From: Eledone cirrhosa
Taxonomy: Eukaryota; Mollusca; Cephalopoda; Octopoda; Eledonidae
Assembly (NCBI GenBank): GCA_964016885.1
Contig: OZ024744.1
Span: forward strand, 27,724,108 to 27,788,107
Length of the DNA stretch: 64,000 nt
Reading direction: 5' to 3'
Positions 12,001 to 25,193 of this stretch are shown piece after piece; positions within the stretch are counted from its first letter, which is position 1, and each line of letters begins with the position of its first letter. Under the pieces are notes generated by a model. It saw only the letters and a list, made by a program, of their open reading frames with translations. It ran no database searches and had not been told where the DNA came from. A program made the position numbers and the translations under genes.

Positions 12001-15000
12001 TGTCTCTGTTGATGTTGTTGTTGTCGCTGTTATAACTGTTATTGTCACTGTTGTTGTTGTTGTCGTCGTTGTTATCACTGTTATTGTCATTATTGTTGTT
12101 GTCGCTGTTATCACTGTTATTGTCATTGTTGTTGTTGTTGTCGCTGTTATCACTGTTATTGTCCCTGTTGTTGTTGTCGCTGTTATAACTGTTATTGTCA
12201 CTATTGCTTTTGTTGTTGTCGCTCTTATCACTCTTATTGTCATTGTTGTTGTTGTTCTCGCTGCTATCCCTGTTATTGTCATTGTTGTTGTTGTTGTACT
12301 CGCTGTTATCACTGTTATTGTCATTGTTGTTGTTGTTGTCACTGTTATCACTGTTATTGTCACTGTTTTTGTTGTTGTCGCTATTATCACTGTTATTGTC
12401 ACTGTTGTTTTTGTTGTTGTCGCTGTTATCACTGTTATTTTCATTGTTTTTTTTGTTGTTCTCGCATTTATCACTGTTATTGTCAGTGTTGTTGTTCTTG
12501 TTCTCGCTGTTATCACTGGCGTCGTCACTGTTGTTGTTGTTGTCGCTGTTATAACTCTTATTGTCACTGTTGTTGTTGTTGTTGTCGTTGTTATCACTGT
12601 TATTGTCATTATTGTTATTGTCGCTGTTATCACTGTTATTGTCATTGTTGTTGTTGTTGTTGTCGCTGTTATCACTGTTATTGTCACTGTTGTTGTTGTT
12701 GTCGCTTCTATAACTGGTATTGTCACTATTGCTGTTGTTGTTGTCGCTGTTATCACTCTTATTGTCATCGTTGTTGTTGTCGCTGTTATCACTGTTATTG
12801 TCACTGTTATTGTTCGCGCTGTTATAACTGTTATTCTCACTGTTGTTGTTCTCGCTGTTATCAATGGTATTGACACTGTTGTTGTTTTTATTGTCGCTGT
12901 TAGAACTGTTATTGTCACTGTTGTTATTGTTGTTGTCGCTGTTATAACTGTTATTGTCACTGTTGTTGTTGTTGTTCTCGCTGTTATCACTGTTATTGTC
13001 ATTGTTGTTGTTGACGCTGTTATCACTGTTAATGTCATTGTTGTTGTTGTCGCTGTTATCACTGTTATTGTCACTGTTGTTGTTGTTCTCGCTGTTATCA
13101 CTGTTATTGTCACTGTTGTTGTTCTTCTCGCTGTTATCACTGTTATTGTCATTGTTGTTGTTGTTGTGTTCGCTGTTATAACTGTTATTGTCATTGTTGT
13201 TGTTGTTGTTGTTGTCGCTGCTATCACTGTTATTGTCACTGTTGTTGTTGTCGCTGGTATAACTGTTATTGTCACTGTTGTTTTTGTTGTTGTCGCTGTT
13301 ATCACTGTTATTGTCACTGTTGTTTTTGTCGCTGTTATAACTGTTATAGTCACAGTTGTTGTTGTTGTCGCTGTTATCTCTGTTATTGTCATTGTTGTTG
13401 TCGCTGTTATAACTGTTATTGTCATTGTTGTTGTTGTTGTTGTTGCTGTTATAACTGTTACTGTCATTGTTGTTGTTGTTGTCGCTGTTATCACTGTTAT
13501 TTTCATTGATGTTGTTGTCGCTGTTATCACTGTTATTGTCACTGTTGTTGTTGTTATTGTCGCTGTTATCACTGTTATTGTCACTGTTGTTGTTGTTGTC
13601 ACTGTTATAAATGTTATTGTCACTGTTGTCGTTGTTGTCGCTGTTATCACTGTTATTGTCACTGTTGTTGTTGTTGTTGTCGCTGTCATAACTGTTCTTT
13701 TCACTGTTGTTGTTGTTGTTGTTCTCGCTGTTATCACTGTTATTGTCACTGTTGTTGTCGCTGTTATCTCCTGTTATTGTCACTGTTGTTATTGTTGTTG
13801 TTGCTGTTATCACTGTTATTGTCACTGTTGTAGTTGTTGTCGCTGTTATAACTGTTATTTTCATTGTTGTTGTTGTTCTCCCTGTTATCACTGTTATTGT
13901 CACTGTTATTGTCACTGTTGTTGTTGTTCTCGCTGTTATAATTGTTATTGTGACTGTTGTTGTTGTCGCTGTTATAACTGTTAGTGTCATTGTTGTTGTT
14001 GTTGTCGCTGTTATCACTGTTATTAACACTGTTGTTGTTGTTGTTCTCGCTGTTATCACTGTTATTGTTGTTGTCGCTGTTATAACTGTTATTGTCACTG
14101 TTGTTGTTGTCGCTGTTATAACTCTTATTGTCACTGTTGTTGTTGTTGTCGTCGTTGTTATCACTGTTATTGTCATAATTGTTGTTGTCGCTGTTATCAC
14201 TGTTATTGTCATTGTTGTTGTTGTTGTCGCTGTTATCACTGTTATTGTCCCTGTTGTTGTCGCTGTTATAAATGTTATTGTCACTATTGCTTTTGTTGTT
14301 GTCGCTCTTATCACTCTTATTGTCATTGCTGTTGTTGTTCTCGCTGCTATCCCTGTTATTGTCATTGTTGTTGTTGTTGTACTCGCTGTTATCACTGTTA
14401 TTGTCATTGTTGTTGTTGTGGTCGCTGTTATCACTGTTATTGTCACTGTTTTTGTTGTTGTCGCTATTATCACTGTTATTGTCACTGTTGTTTTTGTTGT
14501 TGTCGCTGTTATCACTGTTATTTTCATTGTTTTTGTGGTTGTTCTCGCATTTATCACTGTTATTGTCAGTGTTGTTGTTGTTGTTCTCGCTGTTATCACT
14601 GTTGTCGTCACTGTTGTTGTTGTTGTCGCTGTTATAACTGTTATTGTCGCTGTTATAACTGTTATTGTCATTGTTGTTGTTGTCACTGTTATCACTGTTA
14701 TTGACACTGTTGTTGCTGTTGTTCTCGCTGTTACCACTGTTATTGTCAATGTTGTTGTTGTTGTCGCTGTTATAACTGTTATTGTCACTGTTGTTGTTGT
14801 TGTCGCTGTTATAACTCTTATTGTCACTGTTGTTGTTGTAGTTGTCGTTGTTATCACTGTAATTGTCATTATTGTTATTGTCGCAGTTATCACTGTTATT
14901 GCCATTGTTGTTGTTGTTGTTGTCGTCGCTGTTATCACTTTTATTGTCACTGTTTTTGTTGTTGTCGCTTCTATAACTGTTATTTTCACTATTGCTGTTG

Positions 15001-17680
15001 TTGTCGCTGTTATCACTCCTATTGTCATTGTTGTTGTTGTCGCTGTTATCACTGTTATTGTCACTGTTGTTGTTCTCGCTGTTATAACTGTTATTCTCAC
15101 TGTTGTTGTTGTTCTCGCTGTTATCACTGGTATTGACACTGTTGTTGTTTTTATTGTCGCTGTTATAACTGTTATTGTCACTGTTGTTATCGTTGTTGTC
15201 GCTGTTATAACTGTTATTGTTACTGTTGTTGTTGTTGTTCTCGCTGTTATCACTGTTATTGTCATTGTTGTTGTTGTCGCTGTTATCACTGTTATTGTCA
15301 TTGTTGTTGTTGTCGCTGTTATCACTATTATTGTCACTGTTGTTGTTGTTCTCGCTGTTATCACTGTTATTGTCACTGTTGTTGTTCTTCTCGCTGTTAT
15401 CACTGTTATTGTCATTGTTGTTGTTGTTGTGTTCGCTGTTATAACTGTTGTTGTCATTGTTGTTGTTGTTGTCGCTGTTATCACTGTTATTGTCACTGTT
15501 GTCGTTGTCGCTGGTATAACTGTTATTGTCACTGTTGTTTTTGTTGTTTGCGCTGTTATCACTGTTATTGTCACTGTTGTTGTTGTCTCTGTTATAACTG
15601 TTATTGTCACCGTTGTTGTTGTTCTCGCTGTTATCACTGTTATTGTCATTGTTGTTGTTGTCGCTGTTATCACTGTTATTGTCACTGTTGCTGTTGTTGT
15701 CGCTGTTATCTCTGTTATTGTCATTGTTGTTGTCGCTGTTATAACTGTTATTGTCATTGTTGTTGTTGTTGATGCTGTTATAACTGTTACTGTCATTGTT
15801 GTTGTTGTCGCTGTTATCACTGTTATTTTCACTGTTGTTGTTGTTGTTGTCGCTGTTATCACTGTTATTGTCACTGTTGTTGTTGTTGTTGTTGTTGTTG
15901 TCGCTGTTATAACTGTTATTGTCACTGTTGTTGTCGCTGTTATAACTCTTATTGTCACTGTTGTTGTTGTCGCTGTTATCACTGTTATTGTCACAGTTGT
16001 TGTTGTCGCTGTTATCATTGTTATTGTCATTGTCGTTGTTGTCGCTTTTATAACTGTTATTGTCATTATCGTTGTTGTTGTCGCTGTTATAACTGTTATT
16101 GTCACTGTTGTTGTTGTTGCTGTCGGTGTTATAACTGTTATTGTCACTGTTGTTATTGTTGTTGTCGCTGTTATAACTGTTATTGTCACTGTTGTTGTTG
16201 TTGTTCTCGCTGTTATCACTGTTATTGTCATTGTTGTTGTTGTCGCTGTTATCACTGTTATTGTCACTGTTGTTGTTGTTCTCGCTGTTATCACTGTTAT
16301 TGTCACTGTTATTGTTCTTCTCGCTGTTATCACTGTTATTGTCATTGTTGTTGTTGTTGTGTTCGCTGTTATAACTGTTATTGTCATTGTTGTTCTTGTT
16401 GTTGTCGCTGTTATCACTGTTATTGTCACTGTTGTTGTCGCTGGTATAACTGTTATTGTCACTGTTGTTTTTGTTGTTGTCGCTGTTATCACTGTTATTG
16501 TCACTGTTGTTGTTGTCGCTGTTATGACTGTTATTGTCACTGTTGTTGTTGTTGTCACTGTTATCACTGTTATTGTCACTGTTGTTGTTCTCGCTGTTAT
16601 AACTGTTATTGTCATTGTTGTTGTTGTCGCTGTTATCACTGTTATTGTCACTGTTGCTGTTGTTGTCGCTGTTATCTCTGGTATTCTCATTTTTGTTGTC
16701 GCTGTTATAACTGTTATTGTCATTGTTGTTGTTGCTGTTGCTGTTATAACTGTTACTGTCATTGTGGTTGTTGTTGTCGCTGTAATCACTGTTAATTTCA
16801 TTGTTGTTGTTGTCGCTGTTATCACTGTTATTGTCACTGTTGTTGTTGTTGTTGTCGATTTTATCACTGTTATTGTCACTGTTGTTGTTGTTGTTGTTGC
16901 TGTCATAACTGTTCTTTTCACTGTTGTTGTTGTTGTTGTTGTTGTCGCTGTTATAACTGTTATTGTCACTGTTGTTGTCGCTGTTATAACTCTTATTGTC
17001 ACTGTTGTTGTTGTTGTCGCTGTTATCACTGTTATTGTCACAGTTGATGTTGTCGCTTTTATAACTGTTATTGTCATTGTAGTTGTTGTTGTCGCTGTTA
17101 TAACTGTTATTGTCACTGTTGTTGTTGTTGCTGTCGGTGTTATAACTGTTATTAGTTACTGTTGTTGTTGTTGTTGTTCTCGCTGTTACCACTGTTATTG
17201 TCAATGTTGTTGTTGTTGTCGCTGTTATAACTGTTATTGTCACTGTTGTTGTTGTTGTTGTCGCTGTTATAACTCTTATTGTCACTGTTGTTGTTGTTGT
17301 TGTCGTTGTTATCACTGTTATTGTCATTATTGTTATTGTCGCTGTTATCACTGTTATTGTCATTGTTGTTGTTGTTGTTGTTGTCGCTGTTATCACTGTT
17401 ATTGTCACTGTTGTTGTTGTTGTCGCTTCTATAACTGTTATTGTCACTATTGCTGTTGTTGTTGTCGCTGTTATCACTCTTATTGTCATTGTTGTTGTCG
17501 CTGTTATCACTGTTATTGTCACTGTTGTTGTTCTCGCTGTTATAACTGTTATTCTCACAGCTGTTGTTCTGGCTGTTATCACTGGTATTGACACTGTTGT
17601 TGCTTTTATTGTCACTGTTATTTTTGTCACTGTTATCACTGTTATTGTCACTGTTGTTGTTGTTCCCGCTGTTATCACTT
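8374..17680 (+). repeat. Large segmental block X1, duplicated at 30349-41060
   Basis: A series of marker monomers across about 9.3 kb reappears in the same order at 30349-41060, with an offset drifting from about 22.0 to 23.4 kb. Matching landmarks include GGTATTGACACTG (8374 to 30349), the T-rich tract (10653 to 32964), GCATTTATC (12464 to 34857, 14547 to 37698), ATTAGTTACT (17151 to 40347) and the TTCCCGCTGTTATCACTTATTG deletion monomer (17664 to 41043). The drift comes from gains and losses of monomers and the extra 1.22-kb duplication in the second block. No genes are present. Confidence 0.82.
10653..10660 (+). repeat. T8 tract, phase-neutral
   Basis: GTTTTTTTTGTTG with eight T keeps the triplet register (GTT TTT TTT GTT). 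The homologous tract in the duplicate block has nine T (32964-32972) and breaks the register, which shows how homopolymer slippage alone creates or removes long open frames here. Confidence 0.85.
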
Positions 17681-20186
17681 ATTGTCATTGTTGTTGTCGC
17701 TGTTATCACTGTTATTGTCACTGTTGCTGTTGTTGTCGCTGTTATCTCTGTTATTGTCATTGTTGTTGTTGTTGTTATAACTGTTACTGTCACTGTTGTT
17801 GTTGTTCTCGCTGTTATCACTGTTATTGTAACTGTTGTTGTTCTTCTCGCTGTTATCACTGTTATTTTCATTGTTGTTGTTGTTGTGTTCGCTGTTATAA
17901 CTGTTATTGTCATTGTTGTTGTTGTTGTCGCTGTTATCACTTTTATTGTCACTGTTGTTGTTGTCGCTGGTATAACTGTTATTGTCACTGTTGTTTTTGT
18001 TGTTGTCGCTGTTATCACTGTTATTGTCACTGTTGTTGTTGTCGCTGTTATAACTGTTATTGTCACTGTTGTTGTTGTCACTGTTATCACTCTTATTGTC
18101 CCTGTTGTTGTTGTTCACGCTGTTATCACTGTTATTGTCATTGTTGTTGTTGTCGCTTTTATCACTGTTATTGTCACTGTTGCTGTTGTTGTCACTGTTA
18201 TAAATGTTATTGTCACTGTTGTCGTTGTTGTCGCTGTTATCACTGTTATTGTCACTGTTGTTGTTGTTGTTGTCGCTGTCATAACTGTTCTTTTCACTGT
18301 TGTTGTTGTTGTTCTCGCTGTTATCACTGTTATTGTCACTGTTGTTGTCACTGTTATCACTGTTATTGTCACTGTTGTTATTGTTGTTGTTGCTGTTATC
18401 ACTGTTATTGTCACTGTTGTAGTTGTTGTCGCTGTTATAACTGTTATTGTCACTGTTGTTGTTGTTGCTGTCGCTGTAATTACTGTCATTGTCATTGTTG
18501 TTGTTGTGGCTGTTATCACTGTTATTGTCACTGTTATTGTCACTGTTTTTGTCGCTGTTATCACTCTTATTTTCATTGTTGTTGTTGTTCTCTCTGTTAT
18601 CACTGTTATTGTCACTGTTGTTGTTGTTCTCGCTGTTATAACTGTTATTGTGTCTGTTGTTGTTGTCGCTGTTATAACTGTTATTGTCATTGTTGTGGTT
18701 GTTGTCGCTGTTATCACTGTTATTAACATTGTTGTTGTTGTTGTTCTCGCTGTTATCACTGTTATCGTCACTGTTGTTGTTGTCGCTGTTATAACTGTTA
18801 TTGTCACTGTTGTTGTTGTCGCTGTTATCACTGTTATTGTCACTGTTGTTGTTGTCGCTGTTATCACTGTTATTGTCACTGTTGTTGTCGCTGTTATCAC
18901 TGTTATTGTCACTGTTGCTGTTATTGTCGCTGTTATCACTGCTATTGTCATTGTTGTTGTTGTTGTCGCTGTTATCACTCTGATTGTCATTGTTGTTGTT
19001 GTTGTTGTTCTCGCTGTTATCACCGTTATTGTCACTGTTGTTGTCGCTGTTATCACTGTTATTGTCACTGTTGTTGTTGCTGTCGTTGTTATCACTGTTA
19101 TTGTCATTGCTGCTATTGTACTCGCTGTTATCACTGTTATTGTTGTTGTTGTAGTGGCTGTTATCACTGTTATTGTCACTGTTGTTGTCGCTGTTATCAC
19201 TGTTATTTTCATTGTTGTTGTTGTTGTTCTCTGTTATCACTGTTATTGTCATTGTTGTTGTTGTTGTCGCTGTTGTCACTGTTATTAACACTGTTGTTGT
19301 TGTTGTTCTCGCTGTTATCACTGTTATTGTCACTGTTGTTGTTGTCGCTGTTATAACTGTTATTGTCACTGTTGTTGTTGCTGTTGTCGCTGTCATAACT
19401 CTTATTGTCACTGTTGTTGTTGTTGTCGTTGTTATCACTGTTATTGTCATTATTGTTGTTCTCGCTGTTATCAATGGTATTGACACTGTTGTTGTTGTTG
19501 TCGCTGTTATAACTGTTATTGTCTCTGTTGATGTTGTTGTTGTCGCTGTTATAACTGTTATTGTCACTGTTGTTGTTGTCGCTGTTATAACTCTTATTGT
19601 CACTGTTGTTGTTGTTATCATCGTTGTTATCACTGTTATTGTCATTATTGTTGTTGTCGCTGTTATCACTGTTATTGTCATTGTTGTTGTTGTTGTCGCT
19701 GTTATCACTGTTATTGTCCCTGTTGTTGTTGTCGCTGTTATAACTGTTATTGTCACTATTGCTTTTGTTGTTGTCGCTCTTATCACTCTTATTGTCATTG
19801 TTGTTGTTGTTCTCGCTGCTATCCCTGTTATTGTCATTGTTGTTGTTGTTGTACTCGCTGTTATCACTGTTATTGTCATTGTTGTTGTTGTTGTCGCTGT
19901 TATCACTGTTATTTTCATTGTTTTTGTTGTTGTTCTCGCATTTATCACTGTTATTGTCAGTGTTGTTGTTGTTGTCACTGTTATAAATGTTATTGTCACT
20001 GTTGTCGTTGTTGTCGCTGTTATCACTGTTATTGTCACTGTTGTTGTTGTTGTTGTCGCTGTCATAACTGTTCTTTTCACTGTTGTTGTTGTTGTTGTCG
20101 CTGTTATAACTGTTATTGTCACTGTTGTTGTCGCTGTTATAACTCTTATTGTCACTGTTGTTGTTGTTGTTGTCGCTGTTATAACT

Positions 20187-20222
20187 GTTATTGTCACTGT
20201 TATTGTCACTGTTATTGTCACT
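20187..20222 (+). repeat. Triple 12-bp half-monomer (GTTATTGTCACT x3)
   Basis: The second half of the core, GTTATTGTCACT, is repeated three times exactly with no GTT spacer. Double copies are common at HOR positions such as 1270-1300, but this is the only triple I noticed. It shows that the 12-base sub-unit can duplicate on its own. Confidence 0.9.
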
Positions 20223-21160
20223 GTTGTTGTTGTTGTTGTCGCTGTTATAACTCTTATTGTCACTGTTGTTGTTGTTGTTGTTGTTGTCGTTGTTATCACT
20301 GTTATTGTCATTATTGTTATGGTCGCTGTTATCACTGTTATTGTCATTGTTGTTGTTGTTGTTGTTGTTGTTGTCGCTGTTATCACTGTTATTGTCACTG
20401 TTGTTGTTGTTGTCGCTTCTATAACTGTTATTGTCACTATTGCTGTTGTTGTTGTCGCTGTTATCACTCTTATTGTCATTGTTGTTGTCGCTGTTATCAC
20501 TGTTATTGTCACTGTTGTTGTTCTCGCTGTTATAACTGTTATTCTCACTGTTGTTGTTCTGGCTGTTATCACTGGTATTGACACTGTTGTTGTTTTTATT
20601 GTCGCTGTTAGAACTGTTATTGTCACTGTTGTTATTGTTGTTGTCGCTGTTATAACTGTTATTGTCACTGTTGTTGTTGTTCTCGCTGTTATCACTGTTA
20701 TTGTCATTGTTGTTGTTGTCGCTGTTATCACTGTTATTGTCGTTGTTGTTGTTGTCGCTGTTTACACTGTTATTGTCATTGTTGTTGTTGTTGTGTTCGC
20801 TGTTATAACTGTTATTGTCATTGTTGTTGTTGTTGTTGTTGTCGCTGTTATCACTGTTATTTTCACTGTTGTTGTTGTCGCTGATATAACTGTTATTGTC
20901 ACTGTTGTTTTTGGTGTTGTCGCTGTTATCACTGTTATTGTCACTGTTGTTGTTGTCGCTGTTATAACTGTTATTGTCACTGTTGTTGTTGTTGTCACTG
21001 TTATCACTGTAATTGTCACTGTTGTTGTTGTTCCCGCTGTTATCACTGTTATTGTCATTGTTGTTGTCGCTGTTATCACTGTTATTGTCACTGTTGCTGT
21101 TGTTGTCGTTGTTATCTCTGTTATTGTCATTGTTGTTGTCGCTGTTATAACTGTTATTGT

Positions 21161-21164
<4 letters not shown>

Positions 21165-21191
<27 letters not shown>
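21165..21191 (+). repeat. (GTT)9 microsatellite run
   Basis: Nine perfect GTT triplets precede GCTCTTATAACTGTTACTG. The homologous monomer at 63812 has ten, and other copies before GCTGTTATAACTGTTACTG have three to seven, so this position of the higher-order repeat is prone to GTT expansion. Confidence 0.92.
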
Positions 21192-21192
<1 letters not shown>

Positions 21193-22139
21193 CTCTTATA
21201 ACTGTTACTGTCATTGTTGTTGTTGTTGTCGCTGGTATCACTGTTATTTTCATTGTTGTTGTTGTCGCTGTTATCACTGTTATTGTCACTGTTGTTGTTG
21301 TTGTTGTCGCTGTTATCACAGTTATTGTCACTATTGTTGTTGTTGTCACTGTTATAAATGTTATTGTCACTGTTGTCGTTGTTGTCGCTGTTATCACTGT
21401 TATTGTCACTGTTGTTGTTGTTGTTGTCGCTGTCATAACTGTTCTTTTCACTGTTGTTGTTGTTGTTCTCGCTGTTATCACTGTTATTGTCACTGTTGTT
21501 GTCGCTGTTATCACTGTTATTGTCACTGTTGTTCTTGTTGTTGTTGCTGTTATCACTGTTATTGTCACTGTTGTAGTTGTTGTCGCTGTTATAACTGTTA
21601 TTTTAACTGTTGTTGTTGTTGTTCTCGCTGTTATCACTGTTATTGTCACTGTTGTTGTCGCTGTTATCACTGTTATTTTCAATGTTGTTGTTGTTCTTCT
21701 CTCTGTTATCACTGTTATTGTCACTGTTATTGTCACTGTTGTTGTTGTTCTCGCTGTTATAACTGTTATTGTGACTGTTGTTGTTGTCGCTGTTATAACT
21801 GTTATTGTCATTGTTGTTGTTGTTGTCGCTGTTATCACTGTTATTAACACTGTTGTTGTTGTTGTTCTCGCTGTTATCACTGTTATTGTCACTGTTGTTG
21901 TTGTTGTCGCTGTTATAACTGTTATTGTCACTGTTGTCGTTGCTGTTGTCGCTGTCATAACTCTTATTGTCACTGTTGTTGTTGTCGTTGTTATCACTGT
22001 TATTGTCATTAATGTTGTTCTCGCTGTTATCACTGGTATTGACACTGTTGTTGTTGTTGTTGTCGCTGTTATAACTGTTATTGTCATTGTAGTTGTTGTT
22101 GTCGCTGTTATAACTGTTATTGTCACTGTTGTTGTTGTT

Positions 22140-25100
22140 GCTGTCGGTGTTATAACTGTTATTAGTTACTGTTGTTGTTGTTGTTGTTCTCGCTGTTACC
22201 ACTGTTATTGTCAATGTTGTTGTTGTTGTCGCTGTTATAACTGTTATTGTCACTGTTATTGTTGTCGCTGTTATAACTCTTATTGTCAATGTTGTTGTTG
22301 TTGTCGTTGTTATCACTGTTATTGTCATTATTGTTATTGTCGCTGTTATCACTGTTATTGTCATTGCTGTTGTTGTTGTTGTCGCTGTTATCACTGTTAT
22401 TGTCACTGTTGTTGTTGTCGCTTCTATAACTGTTATTGTCACTATTGCTGTTGTTGTTGTCGCTGTTATCACTCTTATTGTCATTGTTGTTGTCGCTGTT
22501 ATCACTGTTATTGTCACTGTTGTTGTTCTCGCTGTTATAACTGTTATTCTCACTGTTGTTGTTCTGGCTGTTATCACTGGTATTGACACTGTTGTTGTTT
22601 TTATTGTCGCTGTTAGAACTGTTATTGTCACTGTTGTTATTGCTGTTGTCGCTGTTATAACTGTTATTGTCACTTTTGTTGTTGTTGTTCTTGCTGTTAT
22701 CACTGTTATTGTCATTGTTGTTGTTGTCGCTGTTATCACTGTTATTGTCATTGTTGTTGTTGTCGCTGTTCTCACTGTTATTGTCACTGTTGTTGTTCTT
22801 CTCGCTGTTATCACTGTTATTGTCACTGTTGTTGTTCTTCTCGCTGTTATCACTGTTATTGTCATTGTTGTTGTTGTTGTGTTCGCTGTTATAACTGTTA
22901 TTGTCATTGTTGTTGTTGTTGTTGTTGTCGCTGTTATCACTGTTATTGTCACTGTTGTTGTTGTCGCTGGTATAACTGTTATTGTCACTGTTGTTTTTGT
23001 TGTTGTCGCTGTTATCATTGTTATTGTCACTGTTGTTGTTGTCGCTGTTATAACTGTTATTGTCACTGTTGTTGTTGTTGTCACTGTTATCACTGTTATT
23101 GTCACTGTTGTTGTTGTTCCCGCTGTTATCACTGTTATTGTCATTGTTGTTGTTGTCGCTATTATCACTGTTATTGTCACTGTTGCTGTTGTTGTCGCTG
23201 TTATCTCTGTTATTGTCATTGTTGTTGTCGATGTTATAACTGTTACTGTCATTGTTGTTGTTGTTGTTGCTGTTATCACTGTTATTGTCACTGTTGTTGT
23301 TGTTGTTGTTGTTGTTGTCGCTGTTATCACTGTTATTGTCACTGTTGTTGTTGTTGTCACTGTTATAAATGTTATTGTCACTGTTGTCGTTGTTGTCGCT
23401 GTTATCACTGTTATTGTCACTGTTGTTGTTGTTGTTGTCGCTGTCATAACTGTTCTTTTCACTGTTGTTGTTGTTGTTGTTGTTCTCGCTGTTATCACTG
23501 TTATTGTCACTGTTGTTGTCGCTGTTATCACTGTTATTGTCACTGTTGTTATTGTTGTTGTTGCTGTTATCACTGTTATTGTCACTGTTGTAGTTGTTGT
23601 CGCTGTTATAACTGTTATTGTCACTGTAGTTGTTGTTGTTGCTGTCGCTGTTATCACTGTTATTGTCATAGTGGTTGTTGTGGCTGTTATCACTGTTATT
23701 GTCACTGTTGTTGTCGCTGTTATTACTGTTATTTTCATTGTTGTTGTTGTTGTTGTTCTCTCTGTTATCACTGGTATTGTCACTGTTGTTGTTGTTCTCG
23801 CTGTTATAACTGTTATTGTGACTGTTGTTGTTGTCGCTGTTATAACTGTTATTGTCATTGTTGTTGTTGTTGTCGCTGTTATCACTGTTATTAACACTGT
23901 TGTTGTTGTTGTTCTCGCTGTTATCACTGTTATTGTCACTGTTGTTGTTGTTGTCGCTGTTATAACTGTTATTGTCACTGTTGTTGTTGCTGTTGTCGCT
24001 GTCATAACTCTTATTGTCACTGTTGTTGTTGTCGTTGTTATCACTGTTATTGTCATTATTGTTGTTCTCGCTGTTATCACTGGTATTGACACTGTTGTTG
24101 TTGTTGTCGCTGTTATAACTGTTATTGTCTCTGTTGATGTTGTTGTCGCTGTTATAATTGTTATTGTCACTGTTGTTGTTGTCGCTATTATAACTCTTAT
24201 TGTCACTGTTGTTGTTGTTGTCGTTGTTATCACTGTTATTGTCATTATTGTTGTTGTCGCTGTTATTACTGTTATTGTCATTGTTGTTGTTGTTGTCGCT
24301 GTTATCACTGTTATTGTCGCTGTTATAACTGTTATTGTCACTATTGCTTTTGTTGTCGCTCTTATCACTCTTATTGTCATTGTTATTGTTGTTCTCGCTG
24401 CTATCCCTTTTATTGTCATTGTTGTTGTTGTTGTACTCGCTGTTATCACTGTTATTGTCATTGTTGTTGTTGTTGTCGCTGTTATCACTGTTATTGTCAC
24501 TGTTTTTGTTGTTGTCGCTATTATCACTGTTATTGTCACTGTTGTTTTTGTTTTTGTCGCTGTTATCACTGTTATTTTCATTGTTTTTTTGTTGTTCTCG
24601 CATTTATCACTGTTATTGTCAGTGTTGTTTTTGTTGTTCTCGCTGTTATCACTGTTGTCGTCACTGTTGATGTTGTTGTCGCTGTTATAATTGTTATTGT
24701 GACTGTTGTTGTTGTTGTTGTTGTCGCTGTTATAACTGTTATTGTCATTGTTGTTGTTGTCGCTGTTATCACTGTTATTGACACTGTTGTTGCTGTTGTT
24801 CTCGCTGTTATCACTGTTATTGTCACTGTTGATTTTGTTTCTCTCGCTGTTACCACTGTTATTGTCAATGTTCTTGTTGTTGTCGCTGTTATAACTGTTA
24901 TTGTCACTGTTGTTGTTGTTGTTGTCGCTGTTATAACTCTTATTGTCACTGTTGTTGTTGTTGTTGTCGTTGTTATCACTGTTATTGTCATTATTGTTAT
25001 TGTCGCTGATATCACTGTTATTGTCAATGTTGTTGTTGTTGTCGCTGTTATCGCTTTTATTGTCACTGTTTTTGTTGTTGTCGCTTCTATAACTGTTATT

Positions 25101-25193
25101 TTCACTATTGCTGTTGTTGTCGCTGTTATCACTGTTATTGTCACTGTTGTTGTTCTCGCTGTTATAACTGTTATTCTCACTGTTGTTGTTGTT
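22140..25193 (+). repeat. 3,054-bp near-identical tandem duplication, copy 1
   Basis: This whole segment recurs immediately downstream at a constant offset of 3,054 bases. The one difference I found is A at 23628 against T at 26682. It carries a nearly full set of HOR markers: ATTAGTTACT (22161), GCTTCTATAAC, GTTAGAACTG, GTTCTTGCTG, GCTGGTATAACTG, GTCATAACTGTTC, GTCTCTGTTGATG and GCATTTATC (24600). It may be close to a complete higher-order unit of about 80 monomers. The left crossover lies in a four-copy GTT run (22128-22139). Confidence 0.96.

Larger units (their letters stand above)
17681..22139 (+). repeat. Mixed higher-order repeat block
   Basis: This block starts just after the one-triplet-short TATCACTTATTG monomer and runs to the crossover point of the 3,054-bp duplication. 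It contains GCATTTATC at 19938, GCTGCTATCCCTG near 19820, GCTTCTATAACTG near 20420, GTTAGAACTG near 20610 and a nine-copy GTT run at 21165. Around 18780-18930 several near-identical 36-39-base GTCGCTGTTATCACTG monomers follow one another. No larger tandem duplication was noticed and there is no gene. Confidence 0.78.
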
